The notes below the pieces were generated by a model. It was given only the letters and a program-made list of their open reading frames with translations. It was not told where the DNA came from and did not search any database. A stretch of DNA of 41,165 nt from a virus, in IMG/VR virus record IMGVR_UViG_3300048586_000289, positions 1-41,165 of that record. One strand, given 5' to 3'. The position numbers and the translations under genes were made by a program. Positions 41,039 to 41,165 of the stretch are shown here, piece by piece. How positions within the stretch are numbered: the stretch's first letter is position 1; each line of letters begins with the position of its first letter.

Positions 41039-41086
41039 GTGGAGAATATCGGAGTCGAACCGATGACCTCTTGCATGCCATGCAAA
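41039..41086 (-). tRNA. 3' half of tRNA-Ala(GGC), phage-borne copy
   Basis: Identical to the copy at 52-99 from the anticodon arm to discriminator and first C. Beyond it the phage sequence gives C-A-A where the host has C-C-A. Upstream (toward 41165) the non-tRNA flank is the same as at the left end. Confidence 0.8.
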
Positions 41087-41165
41087 TGCCGAATCATTTT
41101 ACTTTTATAATTAATTGATTTATAGTTTTTTGTGTTTTTGAAGAACTCATTTTCTGCAATAAGGT
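41039..41165. repeat. Right attachment site, direct repeat copy 2 (attP-like)
   Basis: Exact copy of 52-178. In a normal attR the tRNA 5' half should follow the core here. Instead the repeat continues with the phage left-end sequence, so this junction has the form of attP or of a tandem/circular joint. The window ends at the last base of the repeat. Confidence 0.85.

Noticed and set aside
40942-41097. Possible N-terminal extension of the integrase to 41097
   Set aside because: The extra 52 residues are encoded by the tRNA repeat, its terminator and the arm-type repeats; the ATG at 40941 gives a normal-length integrase.

Overview
The window is an almost complete temperate tailed phage (siphovirus type, about 41 kb) of a Bacteroidota host, most likely a member of the Flavobacteriaceae, integrated at the 3' half of a tRNA-Ala(GGC) gene. 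Host type is inferred from the protein families, from promoter elements of the Bacteroidota form TAnnTTTG, from the general lack of Shine-Dalgarno sequences, and from SSB-style DLPF protein tips. Only bases 1-51 look like host DNA: the tRNA 3' CCA and its terminator. An exact 127-bp direct repeat (52-178 and 41039-41165) marks the two attachment sites.

Layout, left to right. (1) 194-1675, minus strand: lysogeny genes, with an S24-peptidase (CI/LexA-like) repressor, an exported accessory protein and a small HTH protein. (2) 1676-1837: operator/promoter region with three TGTGAAA-type boxes and a TATATTTG promoter element. (3) 1838-16337, plus strand: early genes. These are a LuxR-type HTH regulator, small proteins, an SMC/SbcC-like ATPase, a RecT annealase, an MBL-fold (YycJ-like) hydrolase, a long ParB-family protein, an HNH endonuclease, an SNF2 helicase, an outer-membrane beta-barrel protein, a replication initiator/loader, a DnaB helicase and a PD-(D/E)XK-like endonuclease. 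(4) 16327-17669: a 25-bp palindrome fused to a promoter, followed by a ParB-like gene and a Mom-like DNA-modification gene. (5) 17867-28686: terminase subunits, tail completion, distal tail proteins and tape measure, ending in a terminator. (6) 28678-29174, minus strand: a two-gene accessory cassette. (7) 29262-36817: prohead protease/scaffold, major capsid protein, structural proteins, portal, connector, and two receptor-binding candidates, the second made of BspA-like leucine-rich repeats with low G+C. (8) 36820-39658: lysis region with holin, lytic transglycosylase-like endolysin and a candidate unimolecular spanin. (9) 39739-40941, minus strand: tyrosine integrase, next to the right attachment site.

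How it works together: the repressor should hold the early promoter shut. On induction the early block replicates and recombines the genome (RecT, SMC-like ATPase and MBL hydrolase; initiator and DnaB). The palindrome promoter at about 16345 may switch on DNA modification and packaging. A second perfect promoter element at 29233 drives the capsid block. The most unusual points are these: the right-hand junction has the structure of attP rather than of a host-phage attR; ParB-like and Mom-like genes form a pair; a G8 tract lies exactly one base away from placing a coupled ATG in frame; an AACAATCAAATCTTAAATC-type leader recurs ahead of early genes; SSB-like tips occur on a small protein and on DnaB; and the possible recombination exonuclease is an MBL-fold protein. 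All functions are inferred from sequence reading alone, without database searches.
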